A DNA stretch of 64,000 nucleotides from Dreissena polymorpha (GCF_020536995.1 NC_068360.1:88429676-88493675), one strand, 5' to 3'; counted from the stretch's first letter, positions 15,628 to 27,035 are shown. Numbers and translations: made by a program. Notes: generated by a model from the sequence alone, not told the origin.

Positions 15628-16390
15628 GTAAGTATTTTACCTCGTTTGACCGTATTCCGTACACAGAAAATTATCAAGCAGGTTGTAGTTGGGCGAGTCT
15701 GCGATCGGTCCATCCATGTCGGTACCATATAAACCGGCTCTGTTGATAAAACGACATACATGTCCTGTCGATTCGCGAGTTTCCAAACCAGCACGACATG
15801 TGTCTGTATGAGAAATTGGTCGTGAATTTATTTCTTCGGTCATCCTCTTTCTCCCAAAGATGCAAAAGTTCATTTAAATACATTGTTCGGTAAGATGAAA
15901 ACGATCATTCATTCTCAAACTGAAAAAATATATACTAGTACATATTACATATTGAACGTTGCTGTAGTTATGTTGTATATTTTAAATAGTATTATTTGAA
16001 ACAGCGAAAATAAGCTAAACTGGAAAAGGAAAAGTGACTATGACAACCGTTGTATAAAATGAATAGCATTTAAAACGACCCCCGACCACCAACTCACCAA
16101 AAAATAAACAACATAAACAATTACAATCAATAAAACCATTTAATTAATCAAGACCGTGAAGTTCTTCAGCTTTTTCAGGTATCCCATATGTTACATTGTT
16201 CAAAAACAATTAATTGGCAAATGCATGACAAGTGTTGTGTATTATGATTGCTTGCTGCTTGTTTACAGGATTGCGTCCCAAACAAGGCAGCCTAGAAGGA
16301 GTGAGTGTGGACATCCAGAAACCAAAGGGGAGAGGGAGACGACAGGCGTGCAGCTCTACGGCAGTTATTGTAGTAAGCTTCATGTATCAA

Positions 16391-16577
16391 TGTATCGTGG
16401 TGTAGTGGATACGGTGTTCTTCAAGCAACCGAGTGGTCGCGGGTTCGATCCCTTCTGTAGGAGCGCGCTCTTTAGACCACCCACCCCTCTAAAGTCTAAG
16501 ATGCCCAGAACTGGGTCTATCCAGGAAACGCACCCGAGAGCCTTTGGCTTTAGATGCCTTCGAGTTAAAATAAATAG
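16391..16577 (+). mobile_element. tRNA-derived SINE
   Basis: The tRNA-like head has a B box GGTTCGATCCC at 16442. The body has GGGTCTATCCAGGAAACGCA, then a GCCTTTGGCTTTAGATGC block, ending GAGTTAAAATAAAT. It shares its body with the element at 24950. It lies in the intron of the secreted-protein gene. Confidence 0.75.
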
Positions 16578-16769
16578 GTTTAATTTGCTTGATGTTTATT
16601 ATTAAGAAACCGCGAGCGGTACGGATATCATTACTTGTGTGAAAAATCAGCATTTGTTATGTGATAGTAGCGCCACCTGTCTAAGGAAATCATAAAAAAA
16701 TAAGCGATGTATTCAAGGGTAAAGTGGCTACCATTTAGGGTCATATATTTTAGAGACAAATTAATCGCC

Positions 16770-16982
16770 CATTACCGCCCGCTCAGTGCCAGAAAAACTT
16801 TTACTCCATTGGTCAGTGGTTCGAGCCCAGTTGAGGGTTACTTTTTTTCTTTCTTTAATTGTATTCTTGTGTTTTTTTAATGGCGCTTTTTAGATCAAAT
16901 GTTTACATTTATCAATATTATATATTGAGTATTTAATGACAAACTTCAATACATGTCAAAATCTGTGGAAAGGTCCCTTTAA
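16770..16982 (+). mobile_element. tRNA-carrying inverted-repeat element, 3' part
   Basis: It keeps a tRNA-like B-box block (CAGTGGTTCGAGCCCAGTTG) and the right end AAAATCTGTGGAAAGGTCCC then TTTAA. The left inverted end is not recognisable. Full copies lie at 19437, 36299 and 49029. Confidence 0.6.
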
Positions 16983-18225
16983 AGTCGCAAGGCCTATAGG
17001 CAATTGCCTACTCTGGCTAATGGCTAATCCGGGACTGTGTCCGCTCCTCCGATTATTCTAGAATTCTAAGACAATTCCAATTTTACATGCAGGGTCAAGG
17101 CCAAGCTGTGGCACAAAGAGGCAGCTACCTCGGCTTGAATTTGCAGACATAAAAAAAATCTAAATCTAAAATATAATAGAACATTTATACTTTAAAATCG
17201 CGTGGAAGAATCATGTCTTTTGCCGAATAATCAAAGACAATAACGAACCTTGAGGCAATATGTGTACTCCACAATTAAAAAACGAAAAGTATTACAGTCC
17301 AATCATGTTTGTGTGCCAAAAAGAAGCCATGCATTTTGCACGTTTTTATACAGTTCGCGAGGTTTCGTTGTTCATAAAATTGCCTAGTCATAAAGCGACA
17401 TGCTTACAGATTTTCGTATTGTTTAATGTCTTTAAAATGATTTATTTAAACTGCAATATTTGGAATAAGTTTAAATAGATATAATAACAACGAAAAATAT
17501 AGAATTATAAAAATTGTGCGTGTTATGGGGATCTCTAAACGAAAAAGCTCACACTTAACCACTTCGGCACGGAGACTTGAATTTAGAACGTCAATGTAGC
17601 TTTCCTACCGTTATGCTTCTGCAACGATAACGAACTCGACCTTTGTATGGTGGACTATCCAGGTCGCCATCAGAAAGCGTAACATCAGAGTTTATATTAA
17701 AGAAGTCGACGCAATTTTTAGACCTGAAGCGCCCTTGATGTTCCCATGGTGTGTGTTTTTACTCTCACCCGACCTTAAAGCGGGCACAGGAATCCTATCG
17801 CGTATCAAGTCGCTATAAGAACGCTGTACATACGGACGCCATTCCGGTTCAAACAACCACGTGTTACTAGATTTCTCGACCTCTAGTACGGAATCATGAT
17901 ATCTTAACTTAACTTTTCAATAGTGAACTGCCACTAAAGGATTTACATACAGTAACAAGTACCGTAATTAAAGAGTAAAATTGTAACTTTATTGTAACAA
18001 AGCTTCAGCCAAATCCGCTACATAGCTTTAATGATTCAGATTATTGCGTGCTCATACATAGTTTAAATGGCTTCCAAAACGTATATAGCTGTTCTATGTT
18101 GCGCAAACTATTACCGTGCGCGCATGTATAAGGACCTCCCTTTGACTGTTCCGGCTTAAATTGCCTCTAGCTTCATTACTGTTCACGTATAATTACTAAT
18201 AAGCGTGTCGCTCTTGATATACTTA
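16983..18225. other. Intron sequence, no further feature seen
   Basis: Intron of the secreted-protein gene. The frames at 17260-17478 are not convincing. Confidence 0.5.
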
Positions 18226-18772
18226 AAGGCTTTTTTATGCTCCTACCAAAAAAATTTGGGGAGCATATAGTCGCCGCTTCGTCTGTCCGTCCGTGTGTCC
18301 GTCCGTGTGTCCGTCCGTGCACAATTTTTGTCCGGGCTATTTCTCAGCAACTAATGACCGGAATTCAATGAAACTTTATGGGAAATTTCACTACCAAGAG
18401 GAGATGTGCATATTATCAGCGGGTTCTGGTCGGATGATTTTTCACAGAGTTATGGCCCTTTGAAATTTTCCATTAACTGTACAATATAGTGCAATTCTTG
18501 TGCGGGCTATTTCTCAGCAACTAATGACCGGAATTCAATGAAACTTTATGGGAAGCTTCACTACCATGAGGAGATGTGCATATTATCAGCGGGTTCTGGT
18601 CGGATGATTTTCACAGAGTTATGGCCCTTTGAAATTTTATATAAAAAAATTCTTGTCCCCCAACTACTGTGCCCTCAAGACGTTTCCTTTTATCTGAATA
18701 TATGGTGCAATATTGTGACAAAAAAAACCTTTGGGGAGCATCACCCGTCTCCGACGGTTTCTTGTTTGCATA
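18226..18772 (-). mobile_element. Tandem-core element (pearl-like)
   Basis: It is bounded by inverted TTTGGGGAGCAT-type ends. A GTCCGTCC microsatellite near 18280 is followed by two near-identical core units of about 170 bp (18330-18480 and 18500-18640), both containing TTATGGCCCTTTGAAATTTT. Terminal repeat, microsatellite and core tandem repeats match the layout known for bivalve pearl elements. A frame at 18538-18825 is a by-product. Confidence 0.7.
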
Positions 18773-19080
18773 TATTTTGGAGGCAAGCTAGTTTCAAAAT
18801 GAATTCCATCGTTGGCGATAACTAATCATTTATTCTTACATAATTTTATAAACGATATATTGAACATTATTTGTTTCAATTAAATTTCAACGAATTATCA
18901 AGGCCGACTTTGAACGCCTCGACGCCGCCATGTGTACAACCGGATGTCTTGAGGGCCCGTATTGTGGACGCCGGATGTTGAAACTTCAACTGCGTCTCTC
19001 CGACAGCAAACGGTGCGGCATGCTTCTTCACGTTTCCGACAACAAGGCCAGCGACGGGGAGCGTAAGTGATAATACATGT

Positions 19081-19322
19081 GAACCACGTTCCCGGAAAAC
19101 GGGACTTATTGCATGTGCGTAAAGTGTCGTCCCAGATAAGCCGGTGGAGTCCGCACAGGGTTATCCTTGACGAGACTTCGCTTTTTTGGAATATTTGTTT
19201 TAATAAAATCTTTTCCGAACGAAATTTAGTCTCGTCCTTGATAAGCCTGTGGGAACTGCACAGGCTAATCTGGAATAACACTTTTCGACACTTGACGCAC
19301 ATGCATTAAGACATGTTTTTAC
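19081..19322 (+). mobile_element. Palindromic family 1 element
   Basis: Inner stem-loops around AAGCCGGTGGAGTCCGCACA and GGGAACTGCACAGGCTAATC, closed by TTGACGCACATGCATTAAG. It lies in the intron of the secreted-protein gene. Confidence 0.8.
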
Positions 19323-19436
19323 TGAGAAAAGAATATTTGAACATGAGATTTAATAATTGAGTCGTACCGGCTCAATCCGTTAATGACATACGTGTTGAGT
19401 GTTATAAGTTCCATTTATAGTTGAATCTCGAAAGCC

Positions 19437-19968
19437 TTAAAGGGGCCTTTTCACGATTTGGTAAATTGACAAAAATAAATTATATAGATTCGCTTTTCGT
19501 TGTAGGTATAATATTTGTGAGGGAACAGTAATACTGAACATTAACCATGCTCTAAAATATCTATTATATTCTTTTAACGAATTAAAAACCTGAAAATTAT
19601 AAAGCGTTGCCACTCGAAACAGGGACCTATACAAGTGTATAGGTCCCTGCTCGAAACAATTGAATTATTTGGAGAGTTCTTTTGTTGTCGTTATATTTTG
19701 TGAATTTTGAAACTACGAGGATTGCTTATATAAAATTTAAAATGCAACTCTCATTGTATGAGCACGGATGGCCGAGTGGTCTAAACGAAAGGCTTTTACT
19801 CCAGGGGTCAGTGGTTCGAGCCCAGTTGAGGATTACTTATTTTTATTTCTTTAATTTTATATTTGATTTCTACTGAAGCTTTTTAGATCAAATGTTTACA
19901 TATATCAATATAACGCATTTAATAACAAAACTCAATATTATGCAAAATCTGTAAAAATGCCCCTTTAA
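19437..19968 (+). mobile_element. tRNA-carrying inverted-repeat element, full copy
   Basis: The ends are inverted: TTAAAGGGGCCTTTTCACGA on the left; the right end reads inward as TTAAAGGGGCATTTTTACAG. Inside, 19766-19840 resembles a Ser/Leu-type tRNA (GATGGCCGAGTGGTCTAA A box, GGTTCGAGCCC B box). A 30-bp palindrome has inserted at 19620-19649. Confidence 0.75.
19620..19649. mobile_element. 30-bp palindromic micro-element
   Basis: The two 14-bp arms CAGGGACCTATACA and TGTATAGGTCCCTG are perfect inverses separated by only AG. CTCGAAA stands directly on both sides. The copy at 36299 lacks this insert at the same place. It looks like the two ends of a hAT-type element with almost all of the inside removed. 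Confidence 0.65.
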
Positions 19969-20242
19969 TAGCGATGAAGGAGAACTAACGCTGAACCATA
20001 AGGGATAGTATTATTGGAAATGGCGAACACACAAGTAGCACTGTCAAAAATACGTACACTGTTTAAAACTTCAAAAGACCATCTGTTTTGAAGTACTGTT
20101 ATTGCCAACAAAGGTCACCTTATATAATTATTTTACAAATGTCAATACAGGTAACTTGTACACATTGGATTGAAATACTCTATCCGCCTTTGGAAAAAGT
20201 CTGCGTACGTAGGTTATTTATTATATAATATTCCTTTTCCAG

Positions 20243-20586
20243 GCAACAAGACGGTTTATTCCGCAGAAGTGCAAGGCCGCTTTCCATCGATGGACATATT
20301 TCCAAACGACCAATGCAAAACAAACAACAACAGCGTGCAAATGCCTGACAGCATTTCCGGTTGTGTCAATGACGTCACAATCTACGTCAGCCACCACTAC
20401 ATCCGAGTTACTAGTGACGTGGGAATGGACTATATGTTGTGCCATACTTGCTTATCAGACCTGAACAAGATTTCAAATAACACCATGTATATTGCGCTAA
20501 ACAGAGTACTCGGCGACATCAACCAGGAGGGCTATGGCGTGTGCTCCGCAATTTTGACCTGGGAATGTCCATGGAGTAATAATTAA
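20243..20586 (+). CDS. Secreted Trp/Ser-, Pro- and Cys-containing protein, exon 2
   Basis: The acceptor TTCCTTTTCCAG supplies GC to complete the split Gly codon, so the phase matches exon 1 exactly. The exon adds 113 residues with six more cysteines (500, 516, 542, 545, 576, 584), including a CHTC pair, making nine after the signal peptide, all in the C-terminal 136 residues. An N-glycosylation sequon NKT lies at the junction. The C-terminal domain looks like a compact disulfide-bonded fold, but its family is unknown to me. An ATTAAA hexamer overlaps the stop; a canonical AATAAA lies much further on at 21595. Confidence 0.8.
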
Positions 20587-20685
20587 AACGTTTAAGAAAA
20601 ATTCGAGTTCAAATGCTGATCCCCTTGCGGAAAGTTTGTGTTTCATTGACTTGTGTACTAACAGCATAAACATAGCATCAAAAAT

Positions 20686-20846
20686 ATTTATAGAACCACT
20701 TCCTTAATGCAGCTATATTTATAGAACCAGTTCCGCAATGCCGCTATATTTATAGAACCAGTTCCGCAATGCCGCTATATTTATTTATAGAACAAGTTCC
20801 GCAATGACGCTTTATTTATAGAACCAGTTCCGCAATGTCGCTTTAT
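20686..20846 (+). repeat. Short tandem repeat in the 3' flank
   Basis: Five imperfect units of about 34-38 bp sharing TTTATAGAACCAGTTCCGCA, starting 100 bases after the stop of the secreted-protein gene and possibly in its 3' untranslated region. Confidence 0.85.
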
Positions 20847-21289
20847 CCTCTCATTCGTCGGTATTGTATGTCATTTTTGGACTCAATTGTACACAGCTAA
20901 GGTGTTATACACCCTCAACAATGAATCTGAGACGTTCAAAAGACAACATTTGTTAGAGGAAGCATGCTTCTCTAGCCATGGTGCTCATACACGTGTACTC
21001 AAAACAGGTCTAGACAATCTTCTAATTTGTCAAGTACAAAAATGTTATAATTCCTTAAAATTAACTTAGTTTAAGGTTGCACAATTTTATTACGCAATTC
21101 GTCATAAACTTCAAACTGACATTGAGTTTCAACTTTAATTTAATGCCCGACTCAGGCTCAAAGTATGGCAAAATATTCAAGACAAACATGATAGAACACA
21201 AGTGTTGATTTATTAGTGTCATCTTCTCGCTTAAGTTGCAGCTAGAATGGACTTGTCATGTTTTTGCCTCTACTGGTGCATGTAGTTCC

Positions 21290-21420
21290 ATGAACGCAAT
21301 CGGTACCCCTCGAACTACCTAACTTGTTGGGTATGCCATGTCCCAACGTGCCCCATGTGTAGCTCGAGCTTTAGCTTTGTAAGCGAACGCCCTTACCACT
21401 AGGCCACGAAGACGATTAAA
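21290..21420 (-). mobile_element. tRNA-like SINE fragment
   Basis: On the minus strand TTCGTGGCCTAGTGGTAAGG matches a tRNA A-box region, followed by GCTCGAGCTAC as a degraded B box. It does not close into a functional tRNA. Confidence 0.45.
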
Positions 21421-24010
21421 CATGGTAATTGAACGTTAAAACAAGCAAGAAATCAATTCATTATCAAAGGGAAACGACTCCGTGACGAAGTAATCTTTTT
21501 TAACTTCTAAATTATTTGGCGAATAGTTTTGTTCAAGTTTGAAATTATTTTCTTCTCTTACGTATAGACATACAAATAATTATTATAATAATACAATAAA
21601 AATTATTATTAAAATAACTCAGAACCAACGAGTTTTTCCTTTATTTCTTCTAACCTTTACATGTTAAGGACAGTTGCAAAATGTATGTTCCTGTCCTACA
21701 AGAAAAGAGGGCCATGATGGCTCTTTGACGCTCACCTTAGCTAACCAAGAAATGTCATGGTAAGCACAGAACAGCGCAACCCTACAAACATTTCAGTCAT
21801 GCTTTGTTAAAGTTCACCACCTCGTTGCAGAAAAGTTATTTTTAGTACAAGCTTGACACGTGACACTCTCAGTTGACTGGCCACAATAGCTCACCTGGGC
21901 TAACATAGCCTGTTCAGGCGAACTTACATCAAGTATGTTCTGACAATAACTTTACAAAAGCTTATGCTATAATTTCACTTTTAAGCATGTTAGACGATGG
22001 CAAATGGATAAAACAGAAGCTGTATATCGTCGAAATAAAAATGCTACACAATTTTATATGAAAAGAACAGCAGCATTTGTTGTAAACAATACATCAAACA
22101 TCAAAACAACTACTACTTTACTGAAACTAACTGGCAATTAACGAAGGTATTTGACCAAAAAACAAAGATTGTAAGCTCAACAAAGTTCAAAAAGTATATT
22201 ACTGATAAACAAATCAGATATAAACTGATCAGTGTACAGCTTTGGAAATTAACAAACACTCAATTGTTATTTTTTACAATTCTTATACATATGGCTTTGA
22301 ACAACATTAAAACTACAATTTAATATGTACAACAAAATGACATTGATAGATTTTAATTATGTACAACACGTCATATAAACAGAGGCTAAAATCAACCTGA
22401 AATCCTGCACAACAAATTTATGTTACCATTTAAGTTTGTGAATGAGTATAATCGCTATGCACTAATTCAATGAATAGTTAATTTCAGTAATTCTATGGAG
22501 TTCCTTTTCATTTTTCATATGTCCTCTATTTTAGGATTATACTGATATTATTGTATATTTGTTTTGAGCAAATATTCAGGTATAACTTAAATTTGTTGTA
22601 AGACAGGGCTCTGAACCATTAGGTCAAACATATTACCTATTACAATATTATTTTAGGTCATTCATACTTTTACTGCCTTAATAAAAAAAACATTGCAAAT
22701 CTACATATGCATGCTAACCTGAACATATCAGTCTGTTGGAATGGTGGATAACACATTTTAGGTATAAAAACACAAATGTTTATATTTAAGTGTTTTGGAT
22801 GAAGTCTCAATGCCCCCCTCCCTCTTTTTTAACGGCACGCATCTGTTTTCATTAACAACTTCCTACATATACACATGTATGTTGTTTAAAATAATCAAAC
22901 ACAAATGCTAACTATCAAACTATTAATGGTATTACATTGTTTTACAACAATTGTTTGTACAACGAGACAATTAAAGGTAAATTCTGATATAAAAAAACAC
23001 ACAAACAAAGAACGCAATGCACAATGTATCTATTCCACAAGGTCGTGTCCAGGAAGATGCAGAGTCTAGAATAGGGGGAGAAGCACAAGTTCTGAAATGT
23101 CAAGTTGTAGAGTGACAAACACTAAATCTAGAAATACGGGATGTATGGTTTTTAACTAGTTTTATTGGTTGTTTCTTTTTCTTCATATTTGTACCACTTG
23201 TTTACTCCCAATTTCTGTCTTGATATTTCCAAAATTGCAACCACGCATTTCCCATGTATGGATAAAACTGTATTCAAAGAGTAACAAAATGTTAACCTTC
23301 ATATTTTCAATATATTTAAGACTTAGTATGAGAAAAAAAATCAGTCTGAAACCAGTTCTAACAAAGCCCCCCACCCCCCACCCCCCCACCCTTTTTATGC
23401 CCCTCCTTTTTTCTCCATTTTTTATTTGTCAATGATTCTGTTAATACATAAACAACTAATTTTATTCTTGGGTACTGACAATTTTATAGATTAACAGTCA
23501 GTATTACTTGACACTAAAATAAAATTTTATTTAATAAAGAACATAACTTATATTCTGAATGGATGATTAAATATGAGAATTTAAGTTGAAGCACCACAAT
23601 AAATACCTCAAATGTACAAAGTTTACCATCTAACACATTCTAACAATAGCGGTTGTCCTGCCCTATTTTAGCACCAACCCCCCCCCCCCCAGCCATGTGT
23701 TTAGTTTGGCTGTAACCTCATTAAACTTTAAGGAAATCCAAGTAATAAAAAAAGAATGGATAGCAATCGTAGTATGCCCCCAAAGGAATATGTCAGATTG
23801 CATGTTACTTATTATTTACACATTTAAAATTGGACAGAATACAACATAACTGTGCCACCTGGCCAGCATGCGTTATAATTTATTACACAGTCTGTCTGAA
23901 TGAGTTATATGGATAGAGTTTATAAGCAAAATTTTGTATTGCAAATGTCACATGTATACCATGTTAAAAGAACTCATAGTCCATAAAAATAAAATATCAA
24001 ATTCATTCCA
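21421..24010. other. Spacer between convergent genes, no further gene seen
   Basis: AT-rich sequence between the secreted-protein gene and NCBP2, including C-rich runs at 23366-23392 and 23679-23690. Part is likely NCBP2 3' untranslated region. Confidence 0.5.
23879..23884 (-). promoter_or_regulatory. NCBP2: Candidate NCBP2 polyadenylation signal
   Basis: AATAAA on the minus strand, about 127 bases after the stop of the distal last exon. The true site is unknown. Confidence 0.3.
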
Positions 24011-24109
24011 TCAGCGATCAAATTGATCCTTTGGCTGTATTTTGGTTGCAACAATTTTTCCATAACCGCCGCGTCCTTCATCAAAATCTGTCCTATACTC
24101 ATCTCGCAC
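24011..24109 (-). CDS. NCBP2: NCBP2 last exon, distal version
   Basis: The acceptor TTTTGTTGCAG is followed by 32 codons: [20 protein letters not shown], then a tail ending DQFDR and TGA. It keeps the family's GRGGYGK motif and so may be the ancestral version. It is 106 bp from the proximal copy. Confidence 0.88.
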   Translation of the reverse strand: MRDEYRTDFDEGRGGYGKIVATKIQPKDQFDR

Positions 24110-24215
24110 CTGCAACAAAAACATACAAGAAAATCATGTAAGTGTCACATAAGTGTATGTTTATACAAAACCTTGTTTGTTGAAACTAGAGATCCCAGGA
24201 TATCTTTTAATGGGA

Positions 24216-24308
24216 TCATATGCTTTCACGAGTTTTGATTTTGGAGGAAACAATTTTCCCATAGCCCATTCTTCCCTCGTCAAAATCTGTTCTGTATTCA
24301 TCTCGAAC
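24216..24308 (-). CDS. NCBP2: NCBP2 last exon, proximal version
   Basis: The acceptor TTTTTCTTCAG is followed by 30 codons: [20 protein letters not shown], then a Ser/Lys-rich end and a TGA stop. It is one of two tandem exons that both fit exon 3 in phase 0. A Met replaces a Gly of the usual GRGGYGK motif. Confidence 0.8.
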   Translation of the reverse strand, partial: VRDEYRTDFDEGRMGYGKIVSSKIKTRESI

Positions 24309-24949
24309 CTGAAGAAAAATTCTTGGTCAGATATTTATGGACAATATTAGCACATTCAACATTCTATACCTTACGTGTAAGCGCCAGCCAAACAGCCAAT
24401 GAATAAGCCAATGTCTTAAAATTTGGAAAATATAGCAATTATAACAGATTTTTTAAAATAAAATTTTCTTTTTTGTATAATAAAAACAATTTAACAAAAT
24501 ACTATTACTTATTTCTTTGTGTTAACATTACATCACCCTGTTTTTGTCATGATACAGGGCTTTTAATTCGCTAATTTAATGGCCCTTACTCAGTCCTTTT
24601 CTCACTATCACTTTTATCCAAATTGGAAGTCCCAAAATTCCCAAATGAAAGATGATTTGACTTTAAGATAATTGGATACAGAGTTCTTTAAAAAAAGAAA
24701 TAACGTGTTTGAAGTTTTTATATCCATTTGACTGATATTTTTTGTTTATTTTTATCTGCTTTATGTAAGTTTTATCAATCATTATTAATAAATCTAGCAA
24801 TAATACTTGTTCCCAAATTTAAAATAAAATGACACCAATATTCCCATTTTCTTGGGTATAGTTCATGTTCTCAAAATGGTGAGAAAATGCCATGTGATAA
24901 GGAACGAGGAAGATATATTGGTAACATACCATTATCATAGCATCCATTA

Positions 24950-25128
24950 GACAGCGCATATAAAAACTTAGCCATTGGTAAGTCTCGGGTTCGATCCCCC
25001 CTCAGGGAGCGTTCTCTACATCTTCCCCAAAGACACCAAGTACTGGTTATAGGCCCAGGAAATGGACTCGAGAGTGTTTCTATAAGCCTGAGGCTTGCGA
25101 TGCAATCGAGCTAAAATAAATAAACTAA
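24950..25128 (+). mobile_element. tRNA-derived SINE
   Basis: B box GGTTCGATCCC at 24988. The body contains CACCAAGTACTGGTTATAGG, then a CTCGAGAGTGTTTC block, and ends in AAATAAA repeats. Same body as 16391-16577. It lies in the last NCBP2 intron. Confidence 0.8.
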
Positions 25129-25185
25129 ATAAACAGTACTGGTAAATAAGTTTTAGCTACGTATAGTAAACATACAATGACAACA

Positions 25186-25581
25186 AGCGATATGTTTGTG
25201 AAACACTATGTCCCCATATATTTGACCTTTGACCTTGAATGATGACCTTGACCGTTCACCACTCACAATGTGCAGCTCCATGAGATACACATGCATGCCA
25301 AATATCAAGCTGTTATCTTCAATACTGCAAAAGTGTACATTAAATTTTGACCCAAATATTTGACCTTTGACCTTGAAGGATGACCTTGACCTTTCACCAC
25401 TCAAAATGTGCAGCTCTATGAGATACACATGCATGCCAAATATGAAGTTGCTATCTTTAATATTGCAAAGGTTATTGCAAATGTTAAAGTTTGCACAAAC
25501 AAACACACAAACCAACCAACAAACCAACCAACAGACAGAGCAAAAACAATATGTCCCCCACTATAGTGGTGGGGGACATAA
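25186..25581 (+). mobile_element. Tandem-core element (pearl-like)
   Basis: The left end is CAAGCGATATGTTTGTGAAA with a TGTTTGTGAAACA stem; the right end is a stem-loop reading TGTCCCCCACTATAGTGG then GGGGACAT. Two core units near 25215-25330 and 25355-25480 each carry TGACCTTTGACCTTGAA. A CAAACCAACCAA repeat precedes the 3' stem. Related to 58371 and 59414. Confidence 0.75.
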
Positions 25582-26002
25582 AAAAAGATTGTGGATTAGA
25601 GAACAAAATTTCTATGAAAAATAAAATTATAAGAGAACCACACCTCTGGGCTCTCTATCAAAGCTTATATGCAAAAGTGAGCAACACATTTCTAAAAGTT
25701 TCACAAGTATATTCCATCTTTTATCCATATACAACCTCTTAACTGCACAAATCATTTGTAAACAATTCCAAATAAGCATGATTCTGTAAATAATTTCCAC
25801 ATAATAGAACAGCATTTCTGATAAAAGTTTCATAAGCATACCAGTAATTTATAATACTTAATATTAAAGATCATCCTCTTTACCCTTACTGTTGCAAATG
25901 TTCGCTTATAAATTATTCAACTGATATAATTTGGTTGTCTGCATTTTCACACAATTCACACTGTTGTTTGCTCTTAACATTTACTTATATTTTTCTATAA
26001 CT

Positions 26003-26242
26003 TAACCCTTTACACATTATAAACACATTTTGACGCATTTAAAGTCCTTTAGAAAATAAAATAAAATTCAAGTCCTTTCATAAAATATTAAAGTTTAAAA
26101 GGCTTCATTTCCAATCCTAAGATAATGATGAGTAGTAAACAGCATAAAACCTGAACAGACTACGAATTACTCCCAGGCTGTTCTGGTTTTATGCTGGTTG
26201 CAAAAGCTATTTTCACTTTGCTTCTGATGGGGAAAGGGTAAT
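26003..26242 (+). mobile_element. Hairpin family 2 element
   Basis: The left end is TTAACCCTTTACACATTAT and the right end GATGGGGAAAGGGTAA. The hairpin AAACAGCATAAAACCTGAAC pairs with GTTCTGGTTTTATGCTGGTT. It lies in an NCBP2 intron beside exon 3. Confidence 0.8.
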
Positions 26243-26281
26243 AATATTTATCTTTAAAATAGAGAGGAATAACATGAAGAC

Positions 26282-26420
26282 CTGTCCACCGGACTTTCCA
26301 CGACCATACTGTCTGCCCTCAACAAATCCAGCGTCCCAGTCTGTTCTAATAATTCTGTCATCTAGCCGTGTACCGTTTACGTATCGCATTGCCATTTCTG
26401 CATCTGTCCTAGTATAATAT
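26282..26420 (-). CDS. NCBP2: Nuclear cap-binding protein subunit 2, exon 3
   Basis: The acceptor CATAATGGCAG adds one base to complete Glu. It encodes [31 protein letters not shown] and the GRQYGRG...SGGQ tail, which carries cap-contacting Arg, Asp and Gln residues of the family. The donor CAG|GTCTTC is weak; it is phase 0 and both last exons fit it. A hairpin family 2 element ends about 40 bp downstream in the intron. Confidence 0.93.
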
Positions 26421-26853
26421 CTGCCATTATGTTAAAGATAAATGATTTCAGTTTAAATGTCTTGTTAATACGTGTTAATGGCCTGGTATAAAGACCTTTC
26501 TCAATTTTAAGCTAAACTCAGAATATGATTTTTGAGTTTCCACTCAGCTGAGTATTGAGAATGTTAGTAACCACACAATCTCAAATTTATAGCCTAGGCA
26601 GACTCACATATTCATATTTAAAACTCACAAAGACATTCATTAGCACAAAATTAAACCTGATAATGAAACTGAAAAATTTAGTCAGCATAGTGATTTATGT
26701 ACAATGATGAATCATAAAGATACTGTATTACATTCTCATGCTCAAGTACCTCAGTTTATATAATTATGCACATATTACTCTTCCTAAAAATATTAATATA
26801 GAAAAGAACATGTATTTATTATTATTTTCAACTCTGGTATTTTAAAAGGATAC

Positions 26854-27035
26854 TCAACAAAACAAAAGCCGCAGGGTGTTTTGCGGACCTTGTCAAGCCC
26901 CATAATGATTCGTTTGATGTCACCACAGCGCCCAAAAAGCTCATGAATCTGTTCCTCCGTTGTGTAGAAGGACAGGTTTCCTATATACAGGGTGGTGCTC
27001 ATCTTCAGCTTCCGTTCTTGTTCTGTTCTACTGCC
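26854..27035 (-). CDS. NCBP2: Nuclear cap-binding protein subunit 2, exon 2 (RRM)
   Basis: The acceptor TTTTTTAG|GGCAGT keeps phase 0 after exon 1. The exon encodes the first part of the RRM: RNP2 LYIGNL, then SFYTTEEQ carrying the second cap-stacking Tyr, then RNP1 CGFCFVEY. The donor is GA|GTATCC. A Met within this exon (27000-27002) is not the likely start, because upstream codons still match the family (TEQERKLK). Confidence 0.95.

Noticed and set aside
16269-16372. Possible extra exon in the intron of the secreted-protein gene (TTTACAG acceptor, GTAAGC donor, open frame)
   Set aside because: It would enter in the right phase but leave in phase 0, which throws exon 2 out of frame. Direct joining of 15627 to 20243 keeps the frame.
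19766-19840. True tRNA gene
   Set aside because: A and B boxes are present, but it lies inside a repeated element with related degraded copies and the acceptor arm does not pair cleanly.
26793-27002. NCBP2 starting at the Met at 27002
   Set aside because: Upstream codons still match the family, and a fitting first exon with the cap-stacking Tyr lies at 32802-32867.
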